From Gracilaria domingensis (lineage: Eukaryota; Rhodophyta; Florideophyceae; Gracilariales; Gracilariaceae): 64,000 nucleotides of DNA. A model generated the notes under the pieces. It saw nothing but the letters and a program-made list of their open reading frames with translations. It did no database searches and was not told the origin of the DNA. A program made the position numbers and the translations under genes. The stretch spans positions 47,475 to 111,474 of the forward strand of contig VCMS01000107.1 of the NCBI GenBank assembly GCA_022539475.1, written 5' to 3'. This document shows positions 23,043-34,181 of this stretch, piece after piece; positions within the stretch are counted from its first letter, which is position 1; each line of letters starts with the position of its first letter.

Positions 23043-24734
23043 TTGCCTCGCGACCAAAAGCAGGGAACCAACCCCATTCGAGCAACCATTATTGAAAGCA
23101 CTCAGAATAACAAGACAGCCCCAACTATGTCACAAGCACCAGCTCCACAAGAGCAAAACGAACCCGTTCCATCCTATGGAAATCTTGCTTCGCAAGATCA
23201 TATGTTCTTCTTACAGCTACCCATAGAGCAGCTGCTTAATATGTCAACCAATGCCCCGCCCTCTGTTCCCAAAGATCTTGGCGCATCTCCCTCCAAGGAG
23301 CAAATTCTCGCGGGTGTATTCCGCCTACGAAAACTTGAAGCAGTACCCGCTACCCAAAGCCCCGGCACCAATGCCAATCTTCAGAACCACGCCAAGCTCA
23401 TGCGAATGTCTGCCTCAGACATTCGGAAGCTTCTCAGCACGAATTTCAATGAGCTGCTCACTCTCATGCAATCAGCATTAACAGTGGACCAAACTCTTTC
23501 TCCCCGAGAAATCCCAACAGAGAACCCCTTTGAGACCGCTTCAATTACGATATTCTGGCACCTCGAAAGCCTGATAAAAGCCAACACCGATCATGCACCC
23601 AACGGGAACCGCCTGGTCTCCTCCCGCACAGACGTATCACCTCTCAGAGCGCTGCGTTCCAGTCCTGCGGCACTGGAAGCCCCGCGCAATGCTCTCGAAG
23701 GAAACGATTCCTCAGATGAAGACGAGCAGCGGCCTCCCAAGAAACGCTGCAAACACGACATTAACCCCAAGACCTACTCCATAGGATTGTTGTCGGCAGA
23801 AAACGCACACTTGTTGCACTACCCGGGAAGAGGCCTATGCTCCACCAGTCTTATGGTGGAGGAGCTCATGGCGCCTTCGATTTTGGCAATGCTGACTTCT
23901 AGAGGCTCCGGCATACCGAACTTTCTCCAGACAAAGTTCCAACACTGGAACCGTGGAGCGTCCGGACAACCGCTCGCCGCCGAAATGGAAGCAGTGTCTC
24001 TCGGTCGAATGATTCACCTGGATCTTCTTACATTCGACATGCCGAAAGAGGCCATCGAACGCCTTCCCTCAATCGAGGTCGGACTGCGTAGGCTATACGC
24101 CATTCTCCACGTTCAGGAGGCTCTATCAAAAGATACTGAGCACTCCAACAAGAGCGACGCCTGGAGCGAAGTAATGCCCCCTCCTAGAGTACGTTCCGCA
24201 GTGCAAAGTGAGGTCAAACGCTCTTCAGGAGTCTGTGACGCGTCTGCTCACGAACCAGAAGAAGCGCTACCTAGCGATAAAAGCCATGAAAGATGCGCGC
24301 TCAAACCCTCGTCAAATTCGGGGCGCTCGAGAAACGGAACCCAAAGAGGAAACCAGACAGGAAAAGATGTAGCTCACATTACCCTTTCGAAACACCGGAT
24401 CTTCCCCCTTCCTCAATTACCGTCTCTTTACGTCAGCAACGCCGCATTCAATCAGTGTGCCGCAGCCCTGAAAGACCTTTACTATGGTCCCAGCCTATCC
24501 CCGGAAGTGCAAAGAGAGCAATGTATCGCCCCAAACCGCTCCCAGGGAGGTGCAACGAGGTCCCTTCTTTCACGGCTCAAGAAGCGACCCCGAATCACTA
24601 TCAAGAAGTCTCTCACCTTCAACATATTGGCAGTCGAGAGGAAAGCAGCCCAATTCCATCGTGATGTTGAACAGCATTTGAAAGAATCAGACTCGTTGTT
24701 TCTGAGAGGTTCTTTCAAACGAATCAAGGCCTAG
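23043..24734 (+). CDS. Gag-like protein of the DIRS-like element
   Basis: An intact 563-codon frame. It has a Gln/Pro-rich N terminus, a helical middle (about residues 75-180), an acidic-basic switch DSSDEDEQRPPKKRCK near residue 230, a possible nuclear-targeting signal, and a Lys/Arg-rich C terminus. I see no CCHC knuckle. The assignment comes from position (just upstream of, and in frame with, RT) and from composition, not from a recognised motif. The terminating TAG at 24732-24734 is followed in the same frame by RT-like sequence, so the stop may be a decay mutation or a natural gag-pol boundary. Confidence 0.55.
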   Translation: MPRDQKQGTNPIRATIIESTQNNKTAPTMSQAPAPQEQNEPVPSYGNLASQDHMFFLQLPIEQLLNMSTNAPPSVPKDLGASPSKEQILAGVFRLRKLEAVPATQSPGTNANLQNHAKLMRMSASDIRKLLSTNFNELLTLMQSALTVDQTLSPREIPTENPFETASITIFWHLESLIKANTDHAPNGNRLVSSRTDVSPLRALRSSPAALEAPRNALEGNDSSDEDEQRPPKKRCKHDINPKTYSIGLLSAENAHLLHYPGRGLCSTSLMVEELMAPSILAMLTSRGSGIPNFLQTKFQHWNRGASGQPLAAEMEAVSLGRMIHLDLLTFDMPKEAIERLPSIEVGLRRLYAILHVQEALSKDTEHSNKSDAWSEVMPPPRVRSAVQSEVKRSSGVCDASAHEPEEALPSDKSHERCALKPSSNSGRSRNGTQRGNQTGKDVAHITLSKHRIFPLPQLPSLYVSNAAFNQCAAALKDLYYGPSLSPEVQREQCIAPNRSQGGATRSLLSRLKKRPRITIKKSLTFNILAVERKAAQFHRDVEQHLKESDSLFLRGSFKRIKA

Positions 24735-26510
24735 CGACTGTCCCTTCCTCCACCTCGACAACCCCTAATCACTGAGCAGTCCCAAGTCTGGCTTCATCGG
24801 CTACCGACTCATGTCCGAGATCTGTTCTCAGATCATCCGCACAAGAGCTTTGGTGCAATCATCAGTGGAAAGCTCTTGCAAACCGTTAAGATTGAGAACG
24901 CCACGAACTTCATTGCAATTTCGATGCTCCATGCCTCTTTATCAGAATACCACACCCTGTTAGACCGCGCCGACGCGGCAGGCATGTTGAACTCGAGTAT
25001 TATCAGTTGCGAAAACTGATCCCAATCCGCCATACTAGATGCGCTGGAGATGACCCTCTTTGGTGTCACCAAAATAACTGTGCAAGACAGACTCATATCG
25101 TGGCCCAGGGCGGAGAACGAGCTTTTACTCGACCCTCCGCACACCCCGCTGCCAGATCCAGGACTATTCGAAGCACTCCATGCGGATCACAGCAGCATCT
25201 CCGAATTTTACCTAGATATCCAGAATATGTTTCATAACATCACATTACCCCTCGAAACATCGAGACTATTCCCAATGCAAAAAGGTACACTCCAGGCATT
25301 ACCGCCAAGACTGGGCACTCGGCTGCTTTGGAGATTGCATCTCGACGAATCACATATGCTGGAAGAAATTCGTCCCTGCCAAGCGACAATCCAAATGGGA
25401 TTTAAGTGGTCAGTTTTCGTTGCCCATACGTTCGCAGCAAAACTGCTGGACGAAGCATTTTATATCTTCTTGCAGTCAAGAATCGCAACAGATATAGATG
25501 AAAAGTTTCTACACTTCACCAAGGCTGCAGCCCCATTTCTCCTGACATGATCCACGTGCATGGCATTGCACATAATCGAAGATATCAGCACTGCCGCTTG
25601 CGCATGGCCCGACAGAGCTGTCCCTCTCTTCCATCGCATACTTCGTGCGGTGCTTCGTTCAGCAAATCTTCCTGTGAAGGAGAGCAAATCATGCGCACCG
25701 CAAACTGTTGTCAAAGACATCATTCCCTTTATTGGATGTCAATGGGATCTTTCTGTACATATTATTCGCCCCAACCCTTCTAAGCTGAACAAAATATCTC
25801 TCTGCAAAATTGGCATATACTGCACGGATACTGTGAAGACAAGGTCATGTCAGTCATTTCTGCGGAAAATAATCTGGTTTGATGTTCTAAGAAGACCTCT
25901 ACTGTCGTGCCTGAATTCAGTATTTTCTTTTTTGTCTACCAAAGACAGTGAGTTTAAACTCATCCCACAAATGCGCCGTGAAATATCACTTTTTTCGAGC
26001 CTACTGCCACTTGCAATGTTAGAAACAAACCTGCCTATGTCCAAAATTGCAATATCCTTCGAAGTTTCGCTCAAAGCTGGAGCCGTAATGTACGTATCGA
26101 TCTCAGCCCAACATGGTGAACAGTTTTGGTTTTATGGGAAGCGATGTGGTGTATTGAATAAGAGCTTTCAATACTCGAGTAACATTCTAGAGCCTTACAA
26201 AAATCAGCAATAAAAATTAACGTTTACGCACTATTGGAGAAAAGAAGAGCATATTAACATGCTAGAAACATCAACAGCCATTCTTGCTTCTACTTGGCTT
26301 GTCCGAAAAGGAATCAAAAATCGAAAGGTTATTATCTTCACTGATTCAGCCGTGACGATGGGGGCCTTTTCTATATGGCGGTCGTCTTCAGTTCCGCTCT
26401 TTTTAAGATGCTGTCGCTTCGCCGCACTGTGTCTTGCGAACAATATCAATTTGCAGTTTATTCAAGTACCGTCAAACGTGAATACAGCTGACCGCCCTTT
26501 TTGGTCATGA
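24735..26510 (+). pseudogene. Reverse transcriptase - RNase H of the DIRS-like element, with in-frame stops
   Basis: The frame is the same as gag. Recognisable RT blocks are FYLDIQNMFHNITLPLETS (about 25206-25262; an aromatic-x-x-Asp catalytic block) and IQMGFKWSVFVAH (about 25389-25430). Then comes the place where the Y-x-D-D box should be. It reads PFLLT, a TGA (25548-25550) and STCMALH, so the catalytic Asp pair is lost. RNase H follows with IIFTDSAVTMGAF (about 26331-26370) and QVPSNVNTADRPF (26464-26502), like the V-P-S-x-x-N-x-A-D ending of DIRS RNase H. Stops occur at 25017-25019, 25548-25550 and 26211-26213 with no frameshift. Dead as read. Confidence 0.72.
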
Positions 26511-26813
26511 GTTATTGTAAGCGGATGCTGCGGGTTTGAACGCATGGTATCTGAGGTCTTTGCGATGCAGAGCTCAAATGAATACTGGCGTTTTCTCTCA
26601 CGGGATGGGGGACATTTTGTGTTTCTGTTTGGTTCAAGCCGCGCTGCGCCTTGAATGGAAGAGCGTCGCTGACGCCTCTTGACCATGCCGACAATAAAGA
26701 TCGCCAAAGAGCAGCACGCTACAGCGAGAAATAATGGGGTTTAGCTTCTTGCGTTGTGATCATCATTTTAATCCCAGTATCAGGACTATTTGAAGGTTAT
26801 AAGACTATATTAA

Positions 26814-26828
26814 CCCTTTTGGGACTGA
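26814..26828 (+). repeat. piggyBac left terminal inverted repeat
   Basis: CCCTTTTGGGACTGA directly follows the TTAA at 26810-26813 and matches the right end exactly in reverse complement. Confidence 0.92.
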
Positions 26829-27048
26829 GAATTGTTAACGCTAGTCAGATAGCGTTACGAACGATCCAATCAGAGCGCAAGTGAATACTTAAACATGTGG
26901 ATGACAGAGCAGCTCTGATTGATTGAAATCGACGTTTGGTTTCAATCAACAATCAGGTGCACTCTACGTATTTTGTAAAGAGTGCAGCTGCACTGCAGCG
27001 GTGAGGTGAACCTCAATGCTATGACCACTCCCAACGTCATGCACCAGT

Positions 27049-27585
27049 ATGGACGACGATGGAAACAAAACTCCAATACTTCAAACTTCACCGTGCAAAC
27101 CCACACCAAAACAACCAGAGACCTTCAAGTCGGAGAAAGACAGCCCAAAATCCTCATGTGTTGTTTCTATAGAGCGCTCAAGAAATGCTGTCACAGTTTT
27201 TCACACTTCTCTCACCAACCGTGCGTCACTTCCAAACAAATCCTCCGATGAAAGCGCCCAATGCCAGGTCTTCTGTAATACAGTTCTTGCCGTGACCCCC
27301 GCAAATGAAGACGTTGCGTGCCATAAGTGCGGAGGAACGCCCTGCTATTGGCTCCAGTTTGGAGCTGCAGTAGTAGAAAAGACATCAGTCGATTATCCTG
27401 TCTTGGGCGTACCAAACGGGAGCAATAATACGGCCCGTAAAACGGCCTACAAAGCCTACGTATACGAACGCCACGGTTTCCTACGATCCGGTAACCGAGT
27501 TCAACTTCCGCAATGTGTGATTGAAGGTATTCGAACAATCTGGCCTGATGAAAAAGGGGCGTATATGGGATTCAAAGAAATTTAG
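27049..27585 (+). CDS. piggyBac-borne protein with a P2RX7_C-like Cys-rich domain
   Basis: 178 residues. The first 80 are Lys/Ser/Thr-rich and probably disordered. The C-terminal 90 residues carry CHKCGGTPCYWLQFG and then a conserved-looking stretch RKTAYKAYVYERHG, NRVQLPQCVIEGIR and DEKGAYMGFKEI. The order Tyr-x-x-Tyr, Leu-Pro-x-Cys-Val, Ile-Arg and Gly-x-Tyr-x-Gly-Phe-Lys resembles the intracellular C-terminal domain of P2X7 receptors, a Zn-binding module also found on transposon proteins. The frame is inside the piggyBac ends and convergent with the transposase, so it probably travels with the element. Its role is unknown; DNA or RNA binding is a guess. The resemblance was judged by eye. 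Confidence 0.6.
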   Translation: MDDDGNKTPILQTSPCKPTPKQPETFKSEKDSPKSSCVVSIERSRNAVTVFHTSLTNRASLPNKSSDESAQCQVFCNTVLAVTPANEDVACHKCGGTPCYWLQFGAAVVEKTSVDYPVLGVPNGSNNTARKTAYKAYVYERHGFLRSGNRVQLPQCVIEGIRTIWPDEKGAYMGFKEI

Positions 27586-27587
27586 AT

Positions 27588-29580
27588 TTACTTATGTAAT
27601 ACTTTGGCGGTTGCGAGCGTTGTGGTTACTTTGTTGTATCGATTTCTGTGTTGCTTGGAGGATAGAACTTGTTCGGAAGATAAAAGTGATTCATGTACAT
27701 CAGGACGAATGTTGCGAAGCGATTCCTTGTTGTGAAAAAGAGAAAAGCAGTTCACGTGGAACCCTTTTTTGCACTTACTACAAGAGTACATTGTATAGAT
27801 TCCATGATGCCCAGCCTTTCCAAGAGTACACAGAAGGCACCGTACGCTTTTGCGTCCTTTGTCTCCAACAGAATATGCTCTCTGCTATGCATCGCATTGT
27901 TCGATACAGTAAGGGCCCCGCTCTCTTCCATTGTGCAAATGGTGTTTAGTGCAGCACGTTGCTGCTTGTATTCGACATGTTCTGCGACGAGCTGCTGGAT
28001 GATTCGGTGCTTCATCTGCATAACATCAATAATCGTAGTCCTCTCCTGCGCAATAGCATTTAGAAGTGCATGTGCATTTATAACACTTGCATCGAGAACA
28101 AAAGAAAGCAGACTCATTGGCACTCTCCTCTCTTTCCGTACAGTGGCCGATGTAGATCTGAGTTGATCAAACCGGTCAACTCCATTCATAAAAAGATTAT
28201 ATGCTACAATCACTGATGGAACTTGGAGCGTCGTGCGTGTCATTGACTCTTTGCCAGTCCACCTTTCTAAACGGGCCAGTCCATGGACGCATCTCACTGC
28301 TTCAACTTTGGGAGTCTGAATTCTCGTCGAAGGCGTATCGGCTAAATCGTTGGTATAAAACGTTACGATGGCGCGGTCCTTGAAGACTATGAAGCCGGCG
28401 TTACGGGCTACTTTCGGAGGCGCATTTGTGACATCGCTGCGTTCAAATACCTGAACCAGGCACCAATCTCCTCGTCTTGCGCTCTTCATGTTTTCCATAG
28501 CCTCTTTCAGAGCAGGGCGATTGAGTCCATCGATGTTATTGAAGCGAACCGTTCCAAGAACCTTACACTCCCCATCACTTAGAATATCCAGTTGGTGTGC
28601 CAACACATGGCGCGTGTAGAAGTTGTCCATCACTATCAATCTTCCATTCGTCGGTGTGGCGTGTAGCTTTGTTTGGTGTGCCACTTGTGTACACCAGAGT
28701 GCCGAAGCCGATGATTTAGCCACCAAGTTACCATCTATCTTGCGATTTACTGCACTACGTAGGTCCCGAAACACATTCGTATACCTCTGCACCGGGCTTT
28801 GGCCAGAAGTATTCCCAGAGCCGTTGTCCTGAAGACTATGCAAGTACGCATGCGCCCATTCTACCACAGCATAAAACCTAATGCCAAACTTCACTGGTTT
28901 GGATTTAATATACGAGCGCGCTTGAGTGCGCCCTTTGCACCTGATTGTATTCTCGTCGAGAGTACTAACACCAACAGGAACTGCTGGGGTAGCCGCATTC
29001 CTCGCATAATGTTCCAACAACTGGCGATTGTGCCCTAATGGGTCCGACACCGCTACGTCATGTTCGTAAGCGGGGTAGATACGCAAGGCTGCACGAATTG
29101 ATAAAAAAGAATCCCGGGACATGACCCTCTTGAAGAATGTTATTCCCAACAAATCTGAAGAGCTCCAGAAGTCTTTCAAGCGGTTCAAGCGGTGCACGGA
29201 TGTTGCGAGCTCGAGACCTAGATAGGCCATAAGCTGATCCATTCGAAGTGGCTTGGTCCTCTTTTCTCGTTTCTTTAGCTCTGCACTCGGCCACAAACGA
29301 ATACAGTTGAGACACGTATTGTTGAGAAACATCTGAAAGAGGCCGAATTCTCTCTTGTGTGCGTACGCCCTTCTGAGGAGAGCATCCTTAGCTAAGTGTA
29401 ATCCACTTCGCTCACGCCATTTTGCGCAATATGGGACGTTCTCGTATATATTGTGCTCTTTAGCTGCAGCCAATGCTGTGACTACAAATTCCTCAGAATC
29501 GACACTGTCCCAAAACAGTTCTCCAACAGTTTCAAAATTGCATTCATGTCCACCAGTGTTTGCGCTGTGAGAAAGACCTA
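27588..29580 (-). CDS. piggyBac transposase (DDE_Tnp_1_7), C-terminal frameshift
   Basis: A minus-strand frame is open from about 29580; no ATG is visible near its start, so an upstream exon or a non-ATG start is likely. Counting from 29473, the catalytic Asp residues are Asp173 (STLDENT), Asp283 (LIVMDNFYTRHV) and Asp433 (NGVDRFDQLRS). They lie in the three blocks typical of piggyBac. The first frame runs to 27752. The Cys-rich C-terminal finger is in the next frame (RCLLC, then YSCSKCKKGFHVNCF, ending at 27588), so a one-base shift near 27850-27865 separates catalytic core and finger. The finger normally binds the terminal repeats. If the shift is real the protein lacks it; if it is a sequencing error the gene is intact. 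Confidence 0.88.
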
Positions 29581-30229
29581 GAATAGTGAGTAGAGTTTAC
29601 TTTTGCTGCATACTGTGATTGCTTTAGAAATCTTCGAAACGAAACGAGAAAGCGCTTGAGAAGTTGAGCGCATCAAAGCGCTAACATTTTCATGCAATTG
29701 CCATCGCACTGGGAATCAAAATGCTTGAGAAAGGTTTGGAAAATTTGTGAGGTTTTTAAAGTGCTGAAGAAGAAAGCGCAGCAGGAAAGTAATCGACAAA
29801 GGCTCTGCGAATATGACCAAGGTAGAGTGAACGGAGTGTGAAGCATGGTGGTCACTGAGTTTGGCGGTCTGCTGGTCAGTTTGGGATAGCTGTGTGTCTG
29901 GCGTTTACTGTACACGACCGCAACCATACCACAAACTCATGAGCGCAGATTGAGATTAAGATCTCATGCAGGCCTTGTGGTAAGAAACTTGTTGCACATA
30001 GTAGACGACAGGTTTTAATGAAAGGAGTTCCCTCCAAAGAAGAAAACAACAGTAGTAACTGGATGTATCAGGAAGCGATTGAATTGTACCCAATAAGACG
30101 AGTTTATCTTAAAGCTATTGAGATAGACTTTAAGTAAACCGAACAAGTAGCGTCGCGATATCCAAAGGTTTCCTGTCGTTACCCAATAAGACTGCACGCT
30201 TAAAAAGCTATTCTGCTGGACTTAAGGGA

Positions 30230-30244
30230 TCAGTCCCAAAAGGG
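30230..30244 (-). repeat. piggyBac right terminal inverted repeat
   Basis: Exact reverse complement of the left 15-bp repeat, followed by TTAA at 30245-30248. Confidence 0.92.
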
Positions 30245-30347
30245 TTAAGGTGGATACGAGGTCGCAGATATGCATCGGCAAGAAGTAATAGTTGAACACG
30301 TGTCACACTCAAACCACCATTCAAATGGTAATATCCCTAATACTGCC

Positions 30348-30369
30348 AAGGTACAGTATACTGAACCTT
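30348..30369. promoter_or_regulatory. Subterminal palindrome 1 of the 3.9-kb element
   Basis: A 22-bp palindrome, AAGGTACAG, TATA, CTGAACCTT, with one mismatched base pair. A candidate transposase-binding site, inferred from its position beside the left terminus. Confidence 0.6.
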
Positions 30370-30399
30370 GGCTATTTTTGGAAATTGCCATTTCTTCCT

Positions 30400-30421
30400 A
30401 AGGTTCAGTATACTGTACCTT
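30400..30421. promoter_or_regulatory. Subterminal palindrome 2 of the 3.9-kb element
   Basis: The same 22-bp palindrome with the mismatch on the other side (AAGGTTCAG, TATA, CTGTACCTT). It starts 52 bp after copy 1. Confidence 0.6.
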
Positions 30422-30642
30422 ACAGCCTGATTGAGTCTCCCTAAGATGACTCAATTATCGATTAATGACTTTCTTATGCGTACAGCAAAGCCCGCATCCG
30501 GAATAATCTGCCTTTTTGGATTTCAGAACAAGTTGAACGAGAGCTCAACGCTACCTGTGTCCTGAGCAACAGGGTATTTCTTCCACAACAATTTGCCAGA
30601 CCCAAAACCCCGCCCCAACCATTCTAAGGTCTTCCAAAGACC

Positions 30643-33600
30643 ATGAGCAGCACTCCTCTGACCGATACCGACGAAATCGAACACGTCTATGCACGATTCC
30701 AGCACAGTCGAATACAAGAGCAACATCTTGATCATGATAGCGATCTTGATGTTCCAATTGCGAGGCTAAGAAGCAAAAATGCACCAGAAGCGCACATTAG
30801 ATCTACTCCTCGCATAGCAAGGCAATAAAGTTCACCTCGACATGCCGGAAAGAAGACAGGTCGTTGCCAGATTGGCCGCAAACGAACCACCTCGCGCTCG
30901 GCTTTCATGAAAGGAACTGCAGATTGGAGTTTTGAAGATTTGGAAACCACAGTAATTGATATTGAATCTACCTTCACCCAGACCTTGATGAGTGAACGAG
31001 CACGATTGTTCTGTCTTTCTGTAGTATCAAATCTGGAAACGCAGCTTAACGCGCGCGTTTTACCCGAAAGACGACTAAGCTTTGTTTCATTGTTAATTGA
31101 ACCTATCCTGAAGAAGCACATTGAGTGGTTGAACGAGTTGATTCTATTACGAAATCTTGAATGTGATTCCCTTGGACTTCACGACGGGTACAGGTTCTTG
31201 GCGGTTTTGTTATTTTCTCATTGTACTGGCTTTAGCTTCGAGAAAACTATTTCTATCATGCACGAAAGTGGTATAAGTCCACCTACTCTTGCACGGGTCC
31301 AGTTCATTACAAAGAACATTATGGCGTACTCTCCAACAATACGGAATGTCAGCCGTTCAACTTGGCTGTGTCAGAGAGACCAAACACGACAGTTAACGGT
31401 TTTTGAAAACTCTACTTTTGAGGAAACTCGTAAGGTTTTCTTTGTGCCACTACACATGTTTGCGACACTTGACGACGACCTTTATGGGACGAGGGCAAAA
31501 GATAACCAAGTCAAGACGCTCAGTAACCGAAAAGCAGATGGAGAGGGACATGCAGCTGATGTAATTGCAGATGCATTGCTGCGTGTTGTTTTAGGAGTGC
31601 GATTCAAGCGGCGAGGTGAGTCTACGATGCAAGCGGTGGACAAACTTGTAGATCAGCTAATTGACGGAAGAGGTGAACAGTCATTGGGCGGTTTATTACT
31701 CACCGCCGATAGAGGATACGGTAAGCGGGAGCTTTTAGAGATCATGAAGGAGAAAGGTCTCAGTACGATCTGCGTAATGCCGGAGCATCTTATTAAGTGT
31801 CATCCTTTTGTCGGAGCGTCCTTCTTGCGCCCTGGAAGCGACAAATACGATCAAGATGGAGATGCTTCAGATTCTGAGAGTGCATCTGCGCGCGAGAATC
31901 CAAATGACACTGAACCCAGGCTGGCGGGCACACCATTTGTGTTAAACGATTCTGCCTTAATGGGCTCCGCGGCCTACTATGCCCGTTCTAAGACGACTGG
32001 AAAAAAACGAGCAATTCGTGCTGCTGCCATCCGAGAGCACGGAACAGATAAGTTTGCAAATCTCTTAAGGTTTCTATACGACATTCCAGAAGACCTACGA
32101 AACAGACTGCATTGTTGGATTGCGGTACCGAAAGGGGAAACGTACTGCTCTCACCTATTCATGGGTCTGAAGTTCGAAACTCCGCTCGCCTCTCTAACTG
32201 AAACAGCGCTGAAGCTTTCTTGTACTGTGCTAACAACAGCTCAAAGATGTGCGGATTGGTTTGTGCTGCGGCAGTTTAGAGTAACTGCAACCTTAGCGGG
32301 CACGGCTTTATTGCAGAGGAACACTGTTAGGGCACCTCTCGGAATGACTGCTCGGACGGCTGTGACGAACCAATGCCCAAGAGAGTGGGTCAACAAATTT
32401 GCAGCATCGTGGTTCAGTACCAAGCGAAGCACAGAAGCTATGCTTCGCGGAACTCTTAACGAAAAAATGGTTCTATCCGCACTGAAGGAGTTACCGTACG
32501 TAGCAGATCTTTTTGAGGTGGGTTTACTCGCTGCAAAGGACAAAGAATACTTTGCGTTTTCTCCAGATGGCGTCGCTCTGGTAGATTTAGAGGAGCTTCA
32601 AAAACAAATGAAAGGAATAGACAAAGTTGGCTGCAGAGCAGTCACCGGAATTAAAACGAACAACAGGTGGCTGGCTCTGGCGTCTGTCGAAATCAAAACG
32701 CGGGTGAGCAGGAATACTTTAGAGTCTGTCGTTGGTCGAGCTACTGATGAACTGCTCGTGGGAAAGTTAGGTTCACCGTTGGTGAGAGAGTACGTTCCCG
32801 CCGAACACATGGGACAAGTAATGCATCAGATTGTTGTTCTAAATGTGAACATGTGTCCTTATGTTTGTGTTGGGGAAACCGGGATGATCTAAAAGGTTTT
32901 GATTACTTGTGACGACCAACAAACAGATATTCTTATCAAAGAACTCAGTTGTTTTGTCGAGCGTATTGTTTGCTGGGCACATGAGAAAGAGCCGACCATA
33001 CCTGACTTTGTTGATAATGAGCTGCGAATTATTGTGGCAAGGAGACTGTCCTTTTGGAGTGTGATTAATCAAAGAGTGAAACAACAAGGACCGTTTCCTC
33101 CCATCAAAGTATTCAAACATGCGTTGCAATCGTTATACTCAAAGACAAAAAGTGGGGTTGATGGATCTACTCAGACGAGGGCAATTTTGAGGTCGGCTAC
33201 TTCGCATTTTAAGTGGGAGCAAAAATTGGTTACTCAAGTATTGAAAACGTTGGTTGTCAATGGGTTTATCGCGTAGCGTATGACAGAACGTAAGGATAGA
33301 CTGGAGTCTCCCGAACTGTTTGGAAATCTTGACAGTTACCGTCATGCTTTAAATTGTGTTCAATCCTTTGCTGACTTTATTCATCATCTATCTCGAGAGA
33401 TGGTTCAGTACGCAGACTCTATTGAACGCAATCACTGCAATGTTGAAGAAGAACATCACAATGTAAGTGGAAACGAAATCACAAGGCTTAAGCGCCTTGC
33501 ACGAAGAAAAGAAAGGCATAGATGGAAAATTTTCAACCATGGAGATGGTTTTAAGCTTCGTTTACACGTTAGTGGACATGAACAGATACAAAAGAAGAAA

Positions 33601-33738
33601 GCCACGTCGTGCGTCTTATGCGGTTCGAAGAAGCCGGAATGGCGTGTTTATCGATCAACATATCATTGTTCACATTGCTCTGTTGCGTTGTGTGTTCGTC
33701 TTTATCAGTCATTGAAGAAAAGCTGCTGGTCGCTTTGA
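30643..33738 (+). pseudogene. DDE transposase fused to a YqaJ-like PD-(D/E)XK nuclease and zinc ribbon, three in-frame stops
   Basis: One reading frame of about 1030 codons spans 30643-33738. It is broken only by TAA (30826-30828), TAA (32890-32892) and TAG (33274-33276). Counting from Met at 30907, a transposase-like core has Asp189-191 (TLDDDLYGT) and Asp268 (LLTADRGYGKRELL), followed by HPFVGASF and later CADWFVLRQFRVTATLAG. A nuclease domain follows: an NEKMVLSAL helix, SPDG with Asp554, and VEIK with Glu595 and Lys597. That is the D-x(n)-E-x-K signature of YqaJ/lambda-exonuclease-like folds. A later QVMHQIVVLNV helix is also typical. The C terminus has a zinc ribbon (CVLCGSKK, CSHC) like the piggyBac finger. 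The fusion suggests an element coding both for transposition and for DNA-end processing. The exact DDE family and the third acidic residue are uncertain. Confidence 0.7.
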
Positions 33739-33978
33739 CATTCGCAGCGTGTATTGCAAAGAAGATCTGTACCACTGCCCAACGGATGGTCGAAGAAAAA
33801 TGAGGGTAATCAGCATTCTAACAAAGAAGATAGCTAAATGTGCTTCTTTCTAAGATTAGATTTGAGAACGACATTAAAGAAGATAGATTGCTTAAAGCGG
33901 TTTTCGCAAGTTAGTACGTGATTTCTGAAATGACGAGAAGTAATGAGATAACAATTCAATCTACAAACTGAGAATTAC

Positions 33979-34000
33979 TAGGTTCAGTATACTGTACCTT
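33979..34000. promoter_or_regulatory. Subterminal palindrome 3 of the 3.9-kb element
   Basis: The same palindrome (AGGTTCAGTATACTGTACCT) on the right side of the element, about 230 bp from the right end. Confidence 0.6.
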
Positions 34001-34181
34001 AGCCTGTTTTTGAGCTTCTGAAGAGAAGAAGAACTGCTTCAAGGAAAGTGTGATATCTACAGAAGTACTTGGTTTCAACACTAGAATTTTCCTGACAGCA
34101 AAGAAGACATTATCAGCATTACTTCAAAGCTTCGATAAACAAAACGGTTGCATTCTTGTGCTCCTTTACCACAAGAGAAGT

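Larger units (their letters stand above)
21300..26560 (+). mobile_element. DIRS-like tyrosine-recombinase retrotransposon with order YR-gag-RT-RH
   Basis: Four plus-strand modules follow each other: a tyrosine recombinase (21594-22857), a gag-like protein (23043-24734), reverse transcriptase (24735-26213) and RNase H (26214-26510). From 23043 to 26510 everything lies in one reading frame, broken only by stop codons. In described DIRS and Ngaro elements the recombinase is downstream of, or overlaps, the pol frame; here it comes first. I found no terminal repeats. A piggyBac element begins 300 bp after the RNase H. The layout could be a new arrangement or two truncated copies side by side. Confidence 0.65.
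26810..30248. mobile_element. piggyBac DNA transposon with exact TTAA ends
   Basis: The left end is TTAA (26810-26813) followed by CCCTTTTGGGACTGA. The right end is its reverse complement TCAGTCCCAAAAGGG (30230-30244) followed by TTAA (30245-30248). TTAA target duplication is the hallmark of piggyBac. Inside are a minus-strand transposase and a plus-strand accessory frame, which converge with only two bases between their stops. The element is 3.4 kb. It lies between the DIRS-like element and another inverted-repeat element, 78 bp from the latter. Confidence 0.92.

Noticed and set aside
26810..30248. Reading the piggyBac and the 3.9-kb element as one composite transposon
   Set aside because: Each has its own matching terminal repeats, and 78 bp of unrelated sequence lies between them.
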